Below are positions 51,111 through 61,450 of a DNA stretch of 64,000 bases, one piece after another (the stretch's first letter is position 1; every line of letters starts with the position of its first letter). The stretch is from the NCBI RefSeq assembly GCF_902806685.2, contig NC_048549.1:12479594-12543593 (forward strand), given 5' to 3'. The DNA is from Maniola hyperantus. Its lineage: Eukaryota; Arthropoda; Insecta; Lepidoptera; Nymphalidae. The notes beneath the pieces were generated by a model. That model searched no databases and was not told where the DNA came from. It saw only the letters and a list, made by a program, of their open reading frames with translations. A program made the position numbers and the translations under genes.

Positions 51111-51499
51111 TTGAGAATATAACGAGAACTCTAAGGCATGCAAGGTTTCCTCACGATTTTAGTGATATTTCATTGCAATATTATGTTTAAATTAGAGCCT
51201 CGATAGCTCAAAGGTTATCTACTTTGATATCGCGTTTTATCGCGATCGTTATGCGATCGCGATCGATAGGCCGGGCGGCGAGTTTTTGAAGAAGTGTACT
51301 TACCCAATATTAACATAATTATTTTATACTAATTATGTAATAGTTTTTTTTAATAATTCTATACTAATTATGTAATACTAATTAGATATAAAAAATGCTT
51401 TTTTTATTTTTTTTAAAGGCTTACATATTATGATTTTGTAGATCCCAAATGGTAGGGTAAGCAGTGCCTATATGCCTCTATGGCCTGCACGCCACTGAC
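51111..51499. other. Unannotated AT-rich sequence
   Basis: Reverse SINE-B stub at about 51138 (AAGGTTTCCTCACGATT), a SINE-C head at 51194-51217 and ACTAATTATGTAAT repeats. Nothing else. Confidence 0.4.
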
Positions 51500-51604
51500 T
51501 ATATCCATGCAAAAAATCACGTCAATCTGTTGCGAGGTGATTGAAGGACAAACCAACAAATCAAGAAACAAACACACTTTCGCATTCATAACATGGGTAG
51601 TGAT
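51500..51604 (-). mobile_element. Helitron F3, 5' end only, reverse
   Basis: TATCCATGCAAAAAATCACG, GGTGATTGAAGGACAAACC, ACACTTTCGCATTCATAAC, ATGGGTAGTGA|T. 3' half missing. Confidence 0.65.
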
Positions 51605-52137
51605 GTATCTGAAAATGAAGTTTTTTCATTCATAGACGGCCGCAACTGTATCTTAGGTTCTCTATATCAACGACGATACTACGATAGTACGGGCGGAGTA
51701 CTATAAACGGCGCTACATTTTCCGACCTATATCGAGCGCGGGTTGTAAATGCACCCGTTGCATTTACAACCTTATCCCATTATGTTACAGCTGTAAGTCT
51801 GTTGCACTTTCAGAACCAGTTGAAATTGAACTCTACCTCGTTAAAAATAGGATCGATATTTGCTTTGCCATTAAGTTACAACTATAAATCTGATGCAAGT
51901 ACTTAAGCAATTAAATTTTAACTCTATTTCTTAACTAATAGAGTCGATATTTGCATTTTATGTGAACGTATATAGGTCTGTAGGAACCTAGTCCGATTAG
52001 AGCTGTGCAGTCTACCGCGTCAGACGTATCTATTTATAGAGTTTGTACGTTATAGTGTAAGAGACAGTTGTAAAATATCGAGATATTAAATTCAAAGCGA
52101 AATTTGTCATCATTGACAGTAATCCCTAACCATATTA
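51605..52137. other. Unannotated sequence with a perfect hairpin and imperfect repeat
   Basis: GGTTGTAAATGCA / TGCATTTACAACC (51741-51771, 13-bp perfect arms). Two roughly 80-bp diverged units (about 51785 and 51878) share ATTTGC and TACTCTATTT-like parts. Confidence 0.4.
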
Positions 52138-52354
52138 TCCCTACCCATATTATAAATGCGAAAGTATGTTTGTTTGTTTGTTGGTTTGTCCTTCCTTCAC
52201 GTCGCGGAGCAACGGAACGATGTGATTTTTGCGTGGAACGTTATAGTTAAAGTCCTGAAGAGTGACATAGGCTACTTTTAATACAAAATCCAAGAGTTCC
52301 CGTGGGATTTTGGCGATCTAAACCCACGCGAACGAAGTCGTAGGCATCAACTAG
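52138..52354 (+). mobile_element. Helitron F3, near full-length
   Basis: A|TCCCTACCCATATTATAAATG ... GGAGCAACGGAACGATGTG, GTCCTGAAGAGTGACATAGG, CACGCGAACGAAGTCGTAGG, CATCAACTAG. The base after CTAG is G, not T. Confidence 0.75.
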
Positions 52355-52654
52355 GTTACCATATCGACGGAAATAACGTAATATAATGTTATGTCATTTG
52401 ACTAACTTTTCCCACGACTTCGTCCACGTGTGCTTTGCTCAACTAAGCTAACTTTCTGGTGGATTTTTTTTTCTATAAACAGCATTAAGCTGCACAGTGT
52501 GCTTGCACACAAGTGCAAGCGAGATGGACGAGAGTGTGACGAAAGACTGAGCGAGATTGACAGTGCGATGACGAGCAAGCCAGCACGTATTTGAACACAG
52601 GACAGCCGCACAAAGCGCAGCGCAGCAGGGTTTGTTTGTATCTTCATTATAATC
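52355..52654. other. Unannotated sequence
   Basis: The minus frame 52402-52647 has no known domain. Confidence 0.4.
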
Positions 52655-52810
52655 TAAGGGTGAGATCTACTACAGAGCGCACTTTGACATTGCTTACTAC
52701 TTAAGACAGAGTTAAAACGAGACAGATGTATATCTCTCACATAATTTGTCTCGTTTTAACGCAGTCTTAAGTCTGAGCAAAGCAAAGTGCGCTCTATAGA
52801 TCTCAGCCTA
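52655..52810. repeat. TIR MITE (family I), copy 2
   Basis: AGGGTGAGATCTACTACAG, GAGTTAAAACGAGACAG / TTGTCTCGTTTTAACGC, GTGCGCTCTATAGATCTCAGCC. Pair with 45689-45837. Confidence 0.7.
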
Positions 52811-53034
52811 GCCTAATAGCCAGTAGGAGAAGCGATAGAGTATAGCAAAGCGCAGCATAGCTCAGTGTTGATTGACCACCTTTAGACTAGCAGTGGTCTC
52901 TTGCGCTATACTGAAACGTTACCGATTTACTAGGCTCAGTACAGACTACAGTCGCGCCCAAGGAGTCGAGAGTAGGAAATACAAGGAACCGAGTCGCGTC
53001 AGTCTAGTCTCTATGCAGTTTGATTAAAGTCACG

Positions 53035-53115
53035 ATAAGGAACATTTGACGCCTACCAGTGACGTCGAGGCCTCCACGTTTGATTACAATTTCCCTAACT
53101 GTCGTGAACTGTGCT
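53035..53115 (+). repeat. Dispersed repeat W fragment
   Basis: ACATTTGACGCCTACCAGTG, ACGTCGAGGCCTCCACG, CCCTAACTGTCGTGAACTG. Confidence 0.5.
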
Positions 53116-53149
53116 AATGATCAATGGAAGCCTAGCATGCCTAGCATTA

Positions 53150-53690
53150 AATATTGCGCTATAATTTTGCAAAATTCAACAAACGATCTACTTCAACATA
53201 GGCCTAGTAAATGCACAATACGTTGGGCACAACGTCGCGTGTGGTGCCGTGATGGCGATAAGCTATTGTAGATTGACGCATCACAAGCTAGGGTCGTCAC
53301 CCAATATACAGCACCGCGCTATGGTCGGAAATTGGTTCATTTCAGCAAACGACCTATTCCAACATAGGCCTAGATGTACAATCACGTTGCGCAAAACGTC
53401 GCGTGTGACGCCACGATAGCGATAAGCTATCGTTTAGATTGGCATCAGAAGCTAGGGTCGTCACCTACTATACAGCACTGCGCTATGGTCGAAAATTGGT
53501 TCATTTCAGTAAACGACCTAGGCTTAGATCAATCACGTTGCGCAAAACGTAGCGTGTGGCGCCACGATAGCGATAAGCTATCTTTTAGATTCGCATCACA
53601 AGCAAGGGTCGTCAGTCATCACTCACTATACAGCACCGCGCTATTGTCAGAAATTGGTTCATTTCAGCAAACGATGTTTGCTGCGGTGTT
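53150..53690 (+). repeat. Satellite-like tandem array, ~150-165-bp unit
   Basis: Blocks GTTGCGCAAAACGTCGCGTG, GCCACGATAGCGATAAGC, GCTAGGGTCGTCACC, ACAGCACCGCGCTATGG and TTGGTTCATTTCAGCAAACGA repeat in order; GTTG/CGTTG block starts at 53221, 53385 and 53536 (spacing 164, 151). About three units plus a partial left unit. The frame 53374-53715 is a by-product. Confidence 0.8.
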
Positions 53691-53732
53691 TGTTTATTGC
53701 GTTTTAAACAATTAGTATCACGAAAAGAAAAA

Positions 53733-53916
53733 AACGTCGTGAAAAAACCTGCATGCCTGAGTGTTCTCCATAATGTTTTCAAATGTGTGTGAATTGTTAA
53801 GTTTGCCAGTACCTACTCACTTGGCAACGTGGTGGACTATGGCCAAGCCCTTCTCATTCTGTGGGAAGACCCGTGCTAGTAGTTAGCCGGCGATGGGTTG
53901 ACCATTATGATGAGGA
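53733..53916 (+). mobile_element. SINE-B, 5'-truncated
   Basis: AAAACCTGCATGCCTGAGTG, TTCTCCATAATGTTTTCAAATG, AACGTGGTGGACTATGGCC, TAGCCGGCGATGGGTTGACC. Confidence 0.65.
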
Positions 53917-54769
53917 TAAAGATGCTTATTAATTTATTTATGGTGGTTGATAACCTTAATTCTATGTTAACCTTAGCGTTACCATATCCAATCTTTACGG
54001 GGTATTGGCAAACATTTAGATTAAAAATAGATAAGATACTCTACCAAATCTAGGCTAGCATAATAGGTAGACAAAGCTTATATTGATAACGAGCTAGGTC
54101 GTAAAAAATGGCTAGACAATAAAGTGACTGATACCTTATCTAGAAGGCCCATGAACTCTGACGTGTCTTATGATCGTATCGCTAGGTAGGTATGAGCCAG
54201 TGGTCGAAAACTGGAAGTATTAGAACTGTTCTATTATTTAGGGCCATAATAATTAATCACCGAGATTGTCCGCTGTCGCCGAAATTCGGTCAGGAGGACA
54301 TATTATTACGTGTGTGTGTGTGTGCGTGTATGTGTGAGTGTGCAATGAATCCAATCGAGAACAACAAGGTAAACAAATGCAGTTAGTTGGTAAGACGTAA
54401 CTTGATACATCGGAAATGAAACCGAGAGCATGGTAACATTGCAGGTCGGCCCAGTAAGCGGTAAGCGCCATTGTATGCGTGACCGGGTTCCATGAAGAAC
54501 TTTCTAAAAAGGACGAGGTAGGTAAGGAGAAAGGATTGCGTAAACGCACATTAAGATGGATGTCTTGAACGGAGATGAGGTCACAGTGCGGTCAGTACTA
54601 ATGACGTCGCAACTCGCAGTACCATAATATCAAGATTTGGCAATTTATTGATCTGTAACCTAGAAGGTTTAGGCCATAATTACCGCGCTATTAGATAGAT
54701 GTGTTGTTCATTGCAGAGTTGCTCTGCGCCGGTGTCGCTGCTGCCCGACATCGGCCTGTTAAATGAGGA
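53917..54769. other. Unannotated sequence with GT microsatellite
   Basis: GTGTGTGTGTGTGTGCGTG at 54309-54340 explains the His/Thr-rich minus frame 54253-54549. No gene or repeat otherwise. Confidence 0.45.
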
Positions 54770-55042
54770 GATGAGGAGATCCGTAGGAATATGTAACAGA
54801 CTTAGCTCAGTGAGTTGTGAAGCTGAAGTAGCAATGGGAAAAGGACATATGTAGTTCGAAACCACGACAGACTTTGGGGTCCCAATGAGCTAGAATGGCA
54901 CGTCGCACTAGAAATCGCAGCGTTGGAAGACTGTCCACTAGTTAGACGACATCAAACGAGTCGCAGGGAATCGCTAGATTCTGGCGTTGCAAGGACATGA
55001 CGTGTAGAAGTCCTTCCAAGAGACGTTCCTTGACCTCTTGCG
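54770..55042 (+). pseudogene. RTE-type LINE, 3' ORF remnant
   Basis: GAGGAGATCCGTAGGAATATG, TGTGAAGCTGAAGTAGCAATGGG, CCCAATGAGCTAGAATGGC, GTTGGAAGACTGTCCACTAG, ACATCAAACGAGTCGCAGGG. RTE tail with many changes. Confidence 0.55.
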
Positions 55043-55044
55043 GG

Positions 55045-55278
55045 CTAAGTTGGAAGAGGTAAGGCAATTTAATTTAGCTCGGTTTCTGCGCGGCATTATA
55101 CCGGAACGCTGAATCTCTTGGCGTGGCTTTGCGGAGAGAGTAACTAGCCCCCACCAGACCGCACCAGAGTCAAATTAGAATCAATAAATTCCTAACTTAC
55201 CCTTGCCGGGAATCGAACTCAAGACCTCCCACTTATAAAACAACTAACTAGGCGCTAACTGCGCAAGGGAGGCCGTCA
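55045..55278 (-). mobile_element. SINE-A, diverged
   Basis: GGGCTAAGTTGGAAGAGG, ATACCGGAACGCTGAATCTC, CCCCACCAGACCGCACCAG, GGGAATCGAACTCAAGACC, GTGCGCAAGGGAGGCC-like end. Complete in order but old. Confidence 0.6.
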
Positions 55279-55300
55279 AAAACTACCTAGAAGCGCAACA

Positions 55301-55746
55301 TTTTTTAGGGTTCCGTACCTCAAAAGGAAAAATGGAACCCTTATAGGATCACTTTCTTGTCTGTCTGTCTGTCTGTCTGTCGGTTTGTCAAGAAACCTAC
55401 AGGGTACTTCCCGTTGACCTAGAATCATGAAATTTGGCATGTAGATAGGTCTTATGCAGACATTCGGCGAAAAATCTGAAAACCGTGAATTTGTGGTTAC
55501 ATCACACAAAAAAAATTAAATTGTGGTCATTAACTAATAATTAGTATTTTCAATTTTCAAAGTAAGTTAACAATATCAAGTGCATATCATATGAAAGGTC
55601 TTCACCTGTGCATTCTAAATCAGATTTTTATTTATTTTTATGCATCATAGTTTTTGAATTATCGTGAAAAAATGTCGAAAAAATACGACTGTAGTACGGA
55701 ACCCTCGTTGCGCGAGCCTGACTCGCACTTGACCGGTTTGTTTTTT
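55301..55746 (-). repeat. Dispersed repeat D, full-length
   Basis: TTAGGGTTCCGTACCTCAAAAGG ... TCTGTCTGTCTGTCTGTCG, AGGGTACTTCCCGTTGACC, GAATCATGAAATTTGGCATG ... CGCGAGCCTGACTCGCACTTG, ACCGGTTT. The minus frame 55276-55509 lies within it. Confidence 0.75.
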
Positions 55747-55747
55747 A

Positions 55748-56082
55748 ATTCAGATCAGATACAAGTTAGCCCATGACTGCAATCTCACATGGTGGTAAGT
55801 GATGCTGCTAAGATGGAAGCGAGCTAACCTGATAGGGGTATGACAGCTTTTTAAACCCATGCCCCTTTTGGTTTCTACACGGCATCGTACCGGAACGCTA
55901 ATTTGCTTGACGGCACGGCATTGCCGGTAGGGTGGCAACTACTAACTAGCCACGGCCAAAGCCTGCCACCAGACCAGACTAGAAATTTATAAATTATAGA
56001 ATTCCAAACCCCTGCCAGGAATCGAACCCGGGATCTCCCACTAATAAGACCACAGTGATTACCACTGCACCAGGGAGGTCGT
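55748..56082 (-). mobile_element. SINE-A, full-length, reverse
   Basis: On the minus strand: A-box-like TGGTGCAGTGGT (56061-56072), then GGTCTTATTAGTGGGAG, B box GGGTTCGATTCC (plus 56018-56029), GGCAGGGGTTTGGAATTC, CCGGTACGATGCCG and the tail GGGCTAACTTGTATCTG. Polymerase III boxes inferred. Confidence 0.8.
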
Positions 56083-56707
56083 CAAAAATCGTATCGTAAA
56101 GCTAGAAGTTTGTCATCTAACCACTAGAAATATACATACCAACATAAAATTTTATGTCAATCGGATATGTATAAAGTGACCCAAAGGGTTAAAAACAGTT
56201 GACCCCAACCAACAGGAAGTTTAATAAAAGCTTGTATCCATGGTTTTTGACCTTAATTAGAGAAGAGTGCGTGCGACTTCGCCTTTAATTACAGCGTTTA
56301 AAATTAAATTCATACAAATATTATGAACGCTCCCTGATGTACCGTTTACGTAGGTAGTGCATGTAACCTAAGGATATATTCACACTAGGCGTTAAAGTAC
56401 GCTAATAATATTTTTAAAACCTTTTTTTGTTAGTTTTACTTGTTCATATGTTGTACTGCTGTTGAGAATGGTTAAAACGGATTTTTGGGCTAATTTCAAA
56501 TTTCCCGATTGAGTTGAAAATAAAGATAGGTACAATGTGATTTGTATGACCATAAATAATTATTATGGTACCATTGAGTAACGATTTAGGTGGTAGCAAA
56601 GTTGGACAAACGTCAATGGGGACGGGTGAAAACTTAAAACTATAAAATAACAGTGGTTTTTTTGTATTTTCAAATTAACTGAGTATACAATAGGGCTACT
56701 TTAGGCC
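56083..56707. other. Unannotated sequence
   Basis: Nothing recognised. Confidence 0.4.
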
Positions 56708-56805
56708 AACCTGCGTCAAATGTACTAATATTTGAGCCTACCAGGGACGTCGAAGCCTCGATGTTTTGTTAGAGGCTCCCTAACTGTGGTGAACTGTGAC
56801 AACAG
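56708..56805 (+). repeat. Dispersed repeat W
   Basis: AATATTTGAGCCTACCAGGG, GACGTCGAAGCCTCGATG, TCCCTAACTGTGGTGAACTG. Confidence 0.5.
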
Positions 56806-56817
56806 CCATTTTTATTT

Positions 56818-57149
56818 TATTTTTTATTTTTATTGAAAAGGTTCGCTAGCGATTTTTACAAAAATGATCTTAAATTACATAAAGTTAAATTACATGACGT
56901 TGTATGTAAAATCATTTGAAAGCAAACACTACATGCACATTCACACACTTTACATGGAACAATTATTAATCATATAAGTAAAATAATACAAAAAGTAGCT
57001 AAAACTTTCCGAAATAGTGAAAACACAAAAAACAAAAATTATTCAAGGTGCAATGGTAATTGAATAAATCTAAAACTATAGTAAAGTAAGAGAGAGTACC
57101 TAGGAGTAAGAATAGTTAAAAAATAAAAAATGTTTAAAAAGTGATAGAT
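56818..57149 (-). mobile_element. Candidate retroposed tail with AATAA-like end
   Basis: Minus-strand end is TTTTATTTTATTTTTTATTT (plus 56818-56840). No coding remnant recognised. It meets a perfect palindrome at 57150. Confidence 0.4.
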
Positions 57150-57191
57150 ATTTCTGCGATTAATAAGTAGGTACTTATTAATCGCAGAAAT
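57150..57191. repeat. Short-loop perfect palindrome
   Basis: Arms 57150-57169 and 57172-57191 are exact complements (20 bp) around GG. Sits at the far end of the tail above. Confidence 0.9.
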
Positions 57192-57410
57192 GTGAAATGT
57201 GTCGCATTGACACAGAAACCGGTGTTTACGCACTTAGCGTCACGCTCCGCGCGTCACAATGGCCGCCCGCCCGAGGACATTGCAGTAGTTAACGAAATTA
57301 TCGCATCACTGTCATCGGCGATCAAAGCGAAGGGACAAACGCACGCAAATTGTTACAATTTATTCAGTTACCGCGTTCCACAATTGCAGCATAACAGAAT
57401 AACTGAATAA
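57192..57410 (+). other. Unrecognised CpG-rich segment with an open frame
   Basis: Frame 57192-57410 (72 codons) has no ATG start and reads GRPPEDIAVVNEIIASLSSA then IKAKGQTHANCY. AATAAA overlaps its stop. TCACGCTCCGCGCGTCAC is CpG-rich relative to the window. No domain recognised; may be host or a captured fragment. Confidence 0.25.
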
Positions 57411-57462
57411 ACATGACAATCCGTTTGTATTTGATCAATTATTATTATTATATTATTGTCCA

Positions 57463-57680
57463 CTAGTTGATACTCACGACTTCATCCGCGTAGATTTAGG
57501 TTTTGAAAAAATTCCGTGGGAACTATTTGATTTTCCGGGATTAAAAGTGCCCTACTTAGTCTTCAGGTCTTTAACTATACCCATGCAAAAAATCACGTCG
57601 ATCCGTTGCTCCGTTGCGACGTGATTGTAGGACAAACCAACAAACCAATAAACCAACAAACGCACTTTTGCATTTAAATA
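57463..57680 (-). mobile_element. Helitron F3, reverse
   Basis: A|CTAGTTGATACTCACGAC, TTCATCCGCGTAGATTTAGG, CCGGGATTAAAAGTGCCC, ACCCATGCAAAAAATCACG, GCACTTTTGCATTTAAATAAATAG. The 5' end is altered. Confidence 0.7.
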
Positions 57681-58200
57681 AATAGTTATTATGTATTAGT
57701 ATGAAGCGTGAAGTATGTTTGGGTACCAAAACTTAAAACGAAAACATAAGCATTGAAAAAAACATGCACAAGTAAAATTTAGTTTGGTCTGAATCAAAAA
57801 TTTCATTACTGTTTTAAGAATTATTTTCAATAATTAACTATTATTAGAATTATATAGCAATAATTTTTTTAATGTCACGCTGCCATCCTAAATATCTTTA
57901 TCAAGTTAATTTTTGATCTCGATATCTTGATATATATTTTTTGCACAAGTTGTGTCATTAACACGTTAACAAGTGGACCCGGACGTGGGCATAAAAAATT
58001 TAAGGTCCAACTTTTAGGTACCCTAATAATCTTTATAATATCTCAACTTGAAATGTGAATTGCACCACTAATAAAAGTTTACGACATCGAAAGTTAGTTT
58101 ATTGCCTTGTTTAAATTGCACATTGATTTTATGAAGCTTTTAATAATCCAAACTGTGTTTATAGGCTGGAGTCGAGGATATTAATGTGTTGAGAAATATA

Positions 58201-58624
58201 GAAAACCGGACAACTGCAAGTCAGACTCGCGCAACGAAGGTTCCGTACTATAATCGTATTTATTCGACATTTTGCACGATAATTCAAAAACTATGATGCA
58301 TAAAAATAAATAAAAATCTGTTATAGAATGCACAGGTGAAGACCTTTCATATGATACCCCACTTGATATAGTTATCTTACTTCGAAAATTGAAAATACTA
58401 ATTATTAGTTCATGACCACAATTTAATTTTTTTTGTGTGATATAACCACAAATTCACGATTTTCAGATGTTTCCCCGAATGTCTGCTACCTGCCAAATTT
58501 CATGATTCTAGGTCAACGGGAAGTACCCTGTAGGTTTCTTGACATACCGACAGACAGACAGACAGACAACAAAGTGATCCTATAAGGGTTCCGTTTTACC
58601 TTTTGAGGTACAGAACCCTAAAAA
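58201..58624 (+). repeat. Dispersed repeat D, in the foldback loop
   Basis: GAAAACCGGACAACTGCAAG ... ATGATACCCCACTTGATATAG, GGTCAACGGGAAGTACCC, CCTTTTGAGGTACAGAACCC. The first G is mutated (CCGGACAAC for CCGGCCAAG). Confidence 0.7.
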
Positions 58625-58877
58625 CGATCTAATCACGTCGCACGTACAAGGTACAGACTCTCCGTCACTCACTCAATACAAACTTAGTTTGGTTTTCACT
58701 TAGCTCGGGTGACCGTTGCGCGTTGTGGTGATAAGATAGATGACTTGAAAAAATTGTCACGTCATTTTTTTTAAATCGGATTGGTGCAAAAAATATATAA
58801 CAAGTTATCGAGATCAAAAATTAACTTGATAAAGATATTTAGGATGGCAGCGTGACATTAAAAAAATTATTGCTATA

Positions 58878-59101
58878 CTAGATGATGCCCGCGACTTCGT
58901 CCGCGTGGATTTCGGTTTTGAAAACCCCGTGGGAACTCTTTGATTTTCCGGGATAAAGAGTAGCCTATGTCCTTCCCCGGGATGTAAGCTATCTCTGTAT
59001 TAAATTTCGTCAAAATCGGTTGAACGGTTGAGCCGTGAAAAGCTAGCAGACAGACAGACAGACAGACAGACACACTTTCGCATTTATAATATTAGTATGG
59101 A
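58878..59101 (-). mobile_element. Helitron F2 with verified empty site
   Basis: A|CTAGATGATGCCCGCGAC ... CAGACAGACAGACAGACACAC, TTTATAATATTAGTATGGA|T. Its host, the right arm of the foldback, has an uninterrupted counterpart at about 57841-57875, so the insertion point is A|T with no duplication. Confidence 0.9.
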
Positions 59102-59237
59102 TAATTCTAATAATAGTTAATATTTACGTTATTGAAAATAATTCTTAAAACAGTAATGAAATATTTGATTCAGACCAAACTAAATTTTCCTTGTGCATGT
59201 TTTTTTTCAATGTTTATGTCTTCGTTTTAAGTATTGG

Positions 59238-59787
59238 TTTACTGTACACATCTCCTCTCCGCTCCGCTTAGATGGATACCAGACGTGAAGATTTGAAAAT
59301 GTTGAACCGTGTTACTCTGAAATTTATTTGTTGAAGGAAGTGAAACTTGTATTTTTAAAAGAAATCTGTCAAATCACAGACATAGACATTAGTTCCTAGA
59401 GCGTATCTAGTACACAATTTAATTGAATTCAATTTGTTAGCATTCAAACGAGAGCCAAACTACGTTTGTTAGGAGCGCATTACGAATAAATCCCTCTTAA
59501 CACGACACACGTTTATTGTTTTGTTCTAATTTTTTATTAAAAAGAAACTGAGCTTAAATTAATACCACCAAGTTAACGGATCTGAATGAATGAACATCGA
59601 AGCGCCGAGAAATTTTACGACAAAAACCCGCGAGAAAAACTTTCTCGGTTGATGCTTTGTTAAGTTATGATGCTCGGGTGAACCGTTAGGTCATTTCCCC
59701 GAAACACGCCGAAAAAAAGACGAAATAAGGCAAAGAGTTCCATTCATAAAGACATATGCACCGAACTCTCATGCCTTCAATCATCTT
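59238..59787. other. Unannotated sequence
   Basis: Nothing recognised. Confidence 0.4.
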
Positions 59788-60353
59788 GGTCCAAGATCCC
59801 ATTGCCGCCAGACCTTCCGTATTTTCTGAGAAACAAAATGTGTGGGAAAGAGTAGCGCTAGTGTGTACTTTTAATGTACGCATATTTGCTAGCTTGTAGT
59901 TGTACTTGTACCTCGGGTCAATTCAAAGATATCGGTTGGTAAAGGCACCTACATACATTACCTACTCACTTTTCTTAATGTCCGAGTGATTATTTTATGT
60001 ATATTTCCTAAGTATCATGATATAAAAATTACGACTCAGACTATAAGTAAGATAAACTATGTTATTTTTTGCGAGATTTAAAGCGTCTGGCGGAAATTAC
60101 CGCCGACAGGAAGTGTCTGGCAGAACTGAATAATAATTATTAACAATATTCTGTAAACCCTACATGAAAATCAGCAGTTAGACTTTAAGAAAAGTGAGTA
60201 ATTTTTTAAATAGGTACTTTCATACCTATAAATTGGCCCACGGTATAACCTAGCAGATATGCGTACGTTAATAATACACACTAACACTACTACTATCCCA
60301 CACATTTTGTTTCTCAGAAAATAAGGAACGTCTGGCGGCAGTGGGATCTTGCT
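59788..60353. repeat. Large imperfect inverted repeat
   Basis: Left arm about 59793-59983 (GATCCCATTGCCGCCAGACC, TTTTCTGAGAAACAAAATG, CACTTTTCTTAATGTCC) and right arm about 60181-60350 (GACTTTAAGAAAAGTGAG, CATTTTGTTTCTCAGAAAA, TGGCGGCAGTGGGATC). The right arm is more diverged. Minus frame 59686-59883 (65 codons) starts in the left arm but is not recognised. Confidence 0.65.
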
Positions 60354-60488
60354 CTATCTGTGTTGTCCTGCGGTGGTCTTTGAATAAAAAATGCAATAAA
60401 TCTTTTCCCTCCGGCTAAATGAAAAAGCAGCCACTTAGCGCTTTAAAAACATTAATAAAAACATAACCTACCTAATACTGATGACAAT

Positions 60489-60777
60489 GGCACCGATTCT
60501 AAGCACAACCTAATTTTAGAGTATTCGCACCCTCTTCTTACTATTGTAATATGAAAAGGACAGAAGCAGTTTGACATTTCTAAATTTAATTTTTAGATAG
60601 TAAACCCGTGATTTTAGCACGCACTCGCGAACCTACTGTTTAAATTTGTATTGTGCACTAAAATTTAGAGTCTTTAAATGTGAAAGTCATGTTCCGTTCC
60701 TTTTTTAGCATTAGTAAAAAGAAAAGGATGCAGATACTCTAAATTTAGTTTAGAGAGAGACTAGAGAATTGGGGCCA
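60489..60777. repeat. Longer element of family J
   Basis: GGCACCGATTCTAAGCAC at left; ACTAGAGAATTGGGGCC at right; interior (TTTTAGAGT, ACTCTAAATTTAG). It shares the right terminus with 50110-50439 but has a different interior. Confidence 0.5.
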
Positions 60778-61057
60778 ATAGCGTTGTTAATGATCGTTAG
60801 TTCAAATTTGATGTGCTATGCTCGTTGCATACTAATCGATCCGAAGATGAATCAAACAATAAGAGAAATGTAGGTTGAAATATTTGTTAAGACCAAATAG
60901 ATACAGGGAAATAGTGTGGGTTACAAACTTGTTAGAAAAAAACGCATCTCACGACTTCTGAGTGGTTGGTGCTAGGAAAAAATGTGAGTAAGCGCAAGTT
61001 TATCCCACATAAGATGGGTTCAAGATAAATATTGACATGTACTGCAAAGCGATTGTG

Positions 61058-61197
61058 TAAGAAAAACTAATTCATCGTTATTGTAATCGTCAAAAAATTC
61101 TGCCCTTTGATTGGTTGATTCGCTGTTTACCGCTGTGTAGCCAATCAAAGGGCAGAATTTGTTGTCGATTACGATAACGATGAATACGTTTTTCTTA
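61058..61197. repeat. TIR MITE with 60-bp arms
   Basis: TAAGAAAAACTAATTCATCG, TTATTGTAATCG, TTCTGCCCTTTGATTGG facing CCAATCAAAGGGCAGAA, CGATTACGATAACGATG, CGTTTTTCTTA. Only a few mismatches. Confidence 0.75.
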
Positions 61198-61307
61198 GAC
61201 AATTGGTGGGCTGATTAAGAAAGTTATAATCAAAGTAATAACGCTTATTTTCTTAATTGGGTCTTCAATTTATTTAGCACGTACTTAATAAGATTACATT
61301 TATTAGA

Positions 61308-61450
61308 AGGGGTTGAATTTTCACAAATCCTTTCTTAGCGGATGCCTACGTCATAAGCTATCTGCATGCCTGATCCATCCAGTGGTTTGAGCTGTCCGAT
61401 CAGTATAGATTAGTCAGTTAGTCAGTCAGCTTATTCTTATATATACATAT
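61308..61450 (-). mobile_element. Helitron F1 body, both ends damaged
   Basis: GAAGGGGTTGAATTTTCAC, CTTTCTTAGCGGATGCC, TACGTCATAAGCTATC, TTAGTCAGTTAGTCAGTCAG. Confidence 0.6.

Larger units (their letters stand above)
57728..59237. repeat. 1.5-kb foldback element with nested Helitron and repeat D
   Basis: Left arm 57728-57946 and right arm 58784-59237 are near-complementary once the Helitron (58878-59101) is removed. Blocks: GATTCAGACCAAACTAAATT, ATATTTAGGATGGCAGCGTG, ATCGAGATCAAAAATTAACT. The loop holds repeat D at 58201-58624. No ORF. Confidence 0.75.

Noticed and set aside
53150..53690. Repeat array resembling CRISPR
   Set aside because: Units are 150-165 bp, not about 28-36 bp repeats with spacers, and this is a eukaryotic genome.
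54253..54549. 98-codon minus frame
   Set aside because: The His-Thr run is translation of a GT microsatellite at 54309-54340.
56010..56075. Possible minus-strand tRNA
   Set aside because: It is the SINE-A head, repeated at 55189, 63280 and 47295 with the same body.
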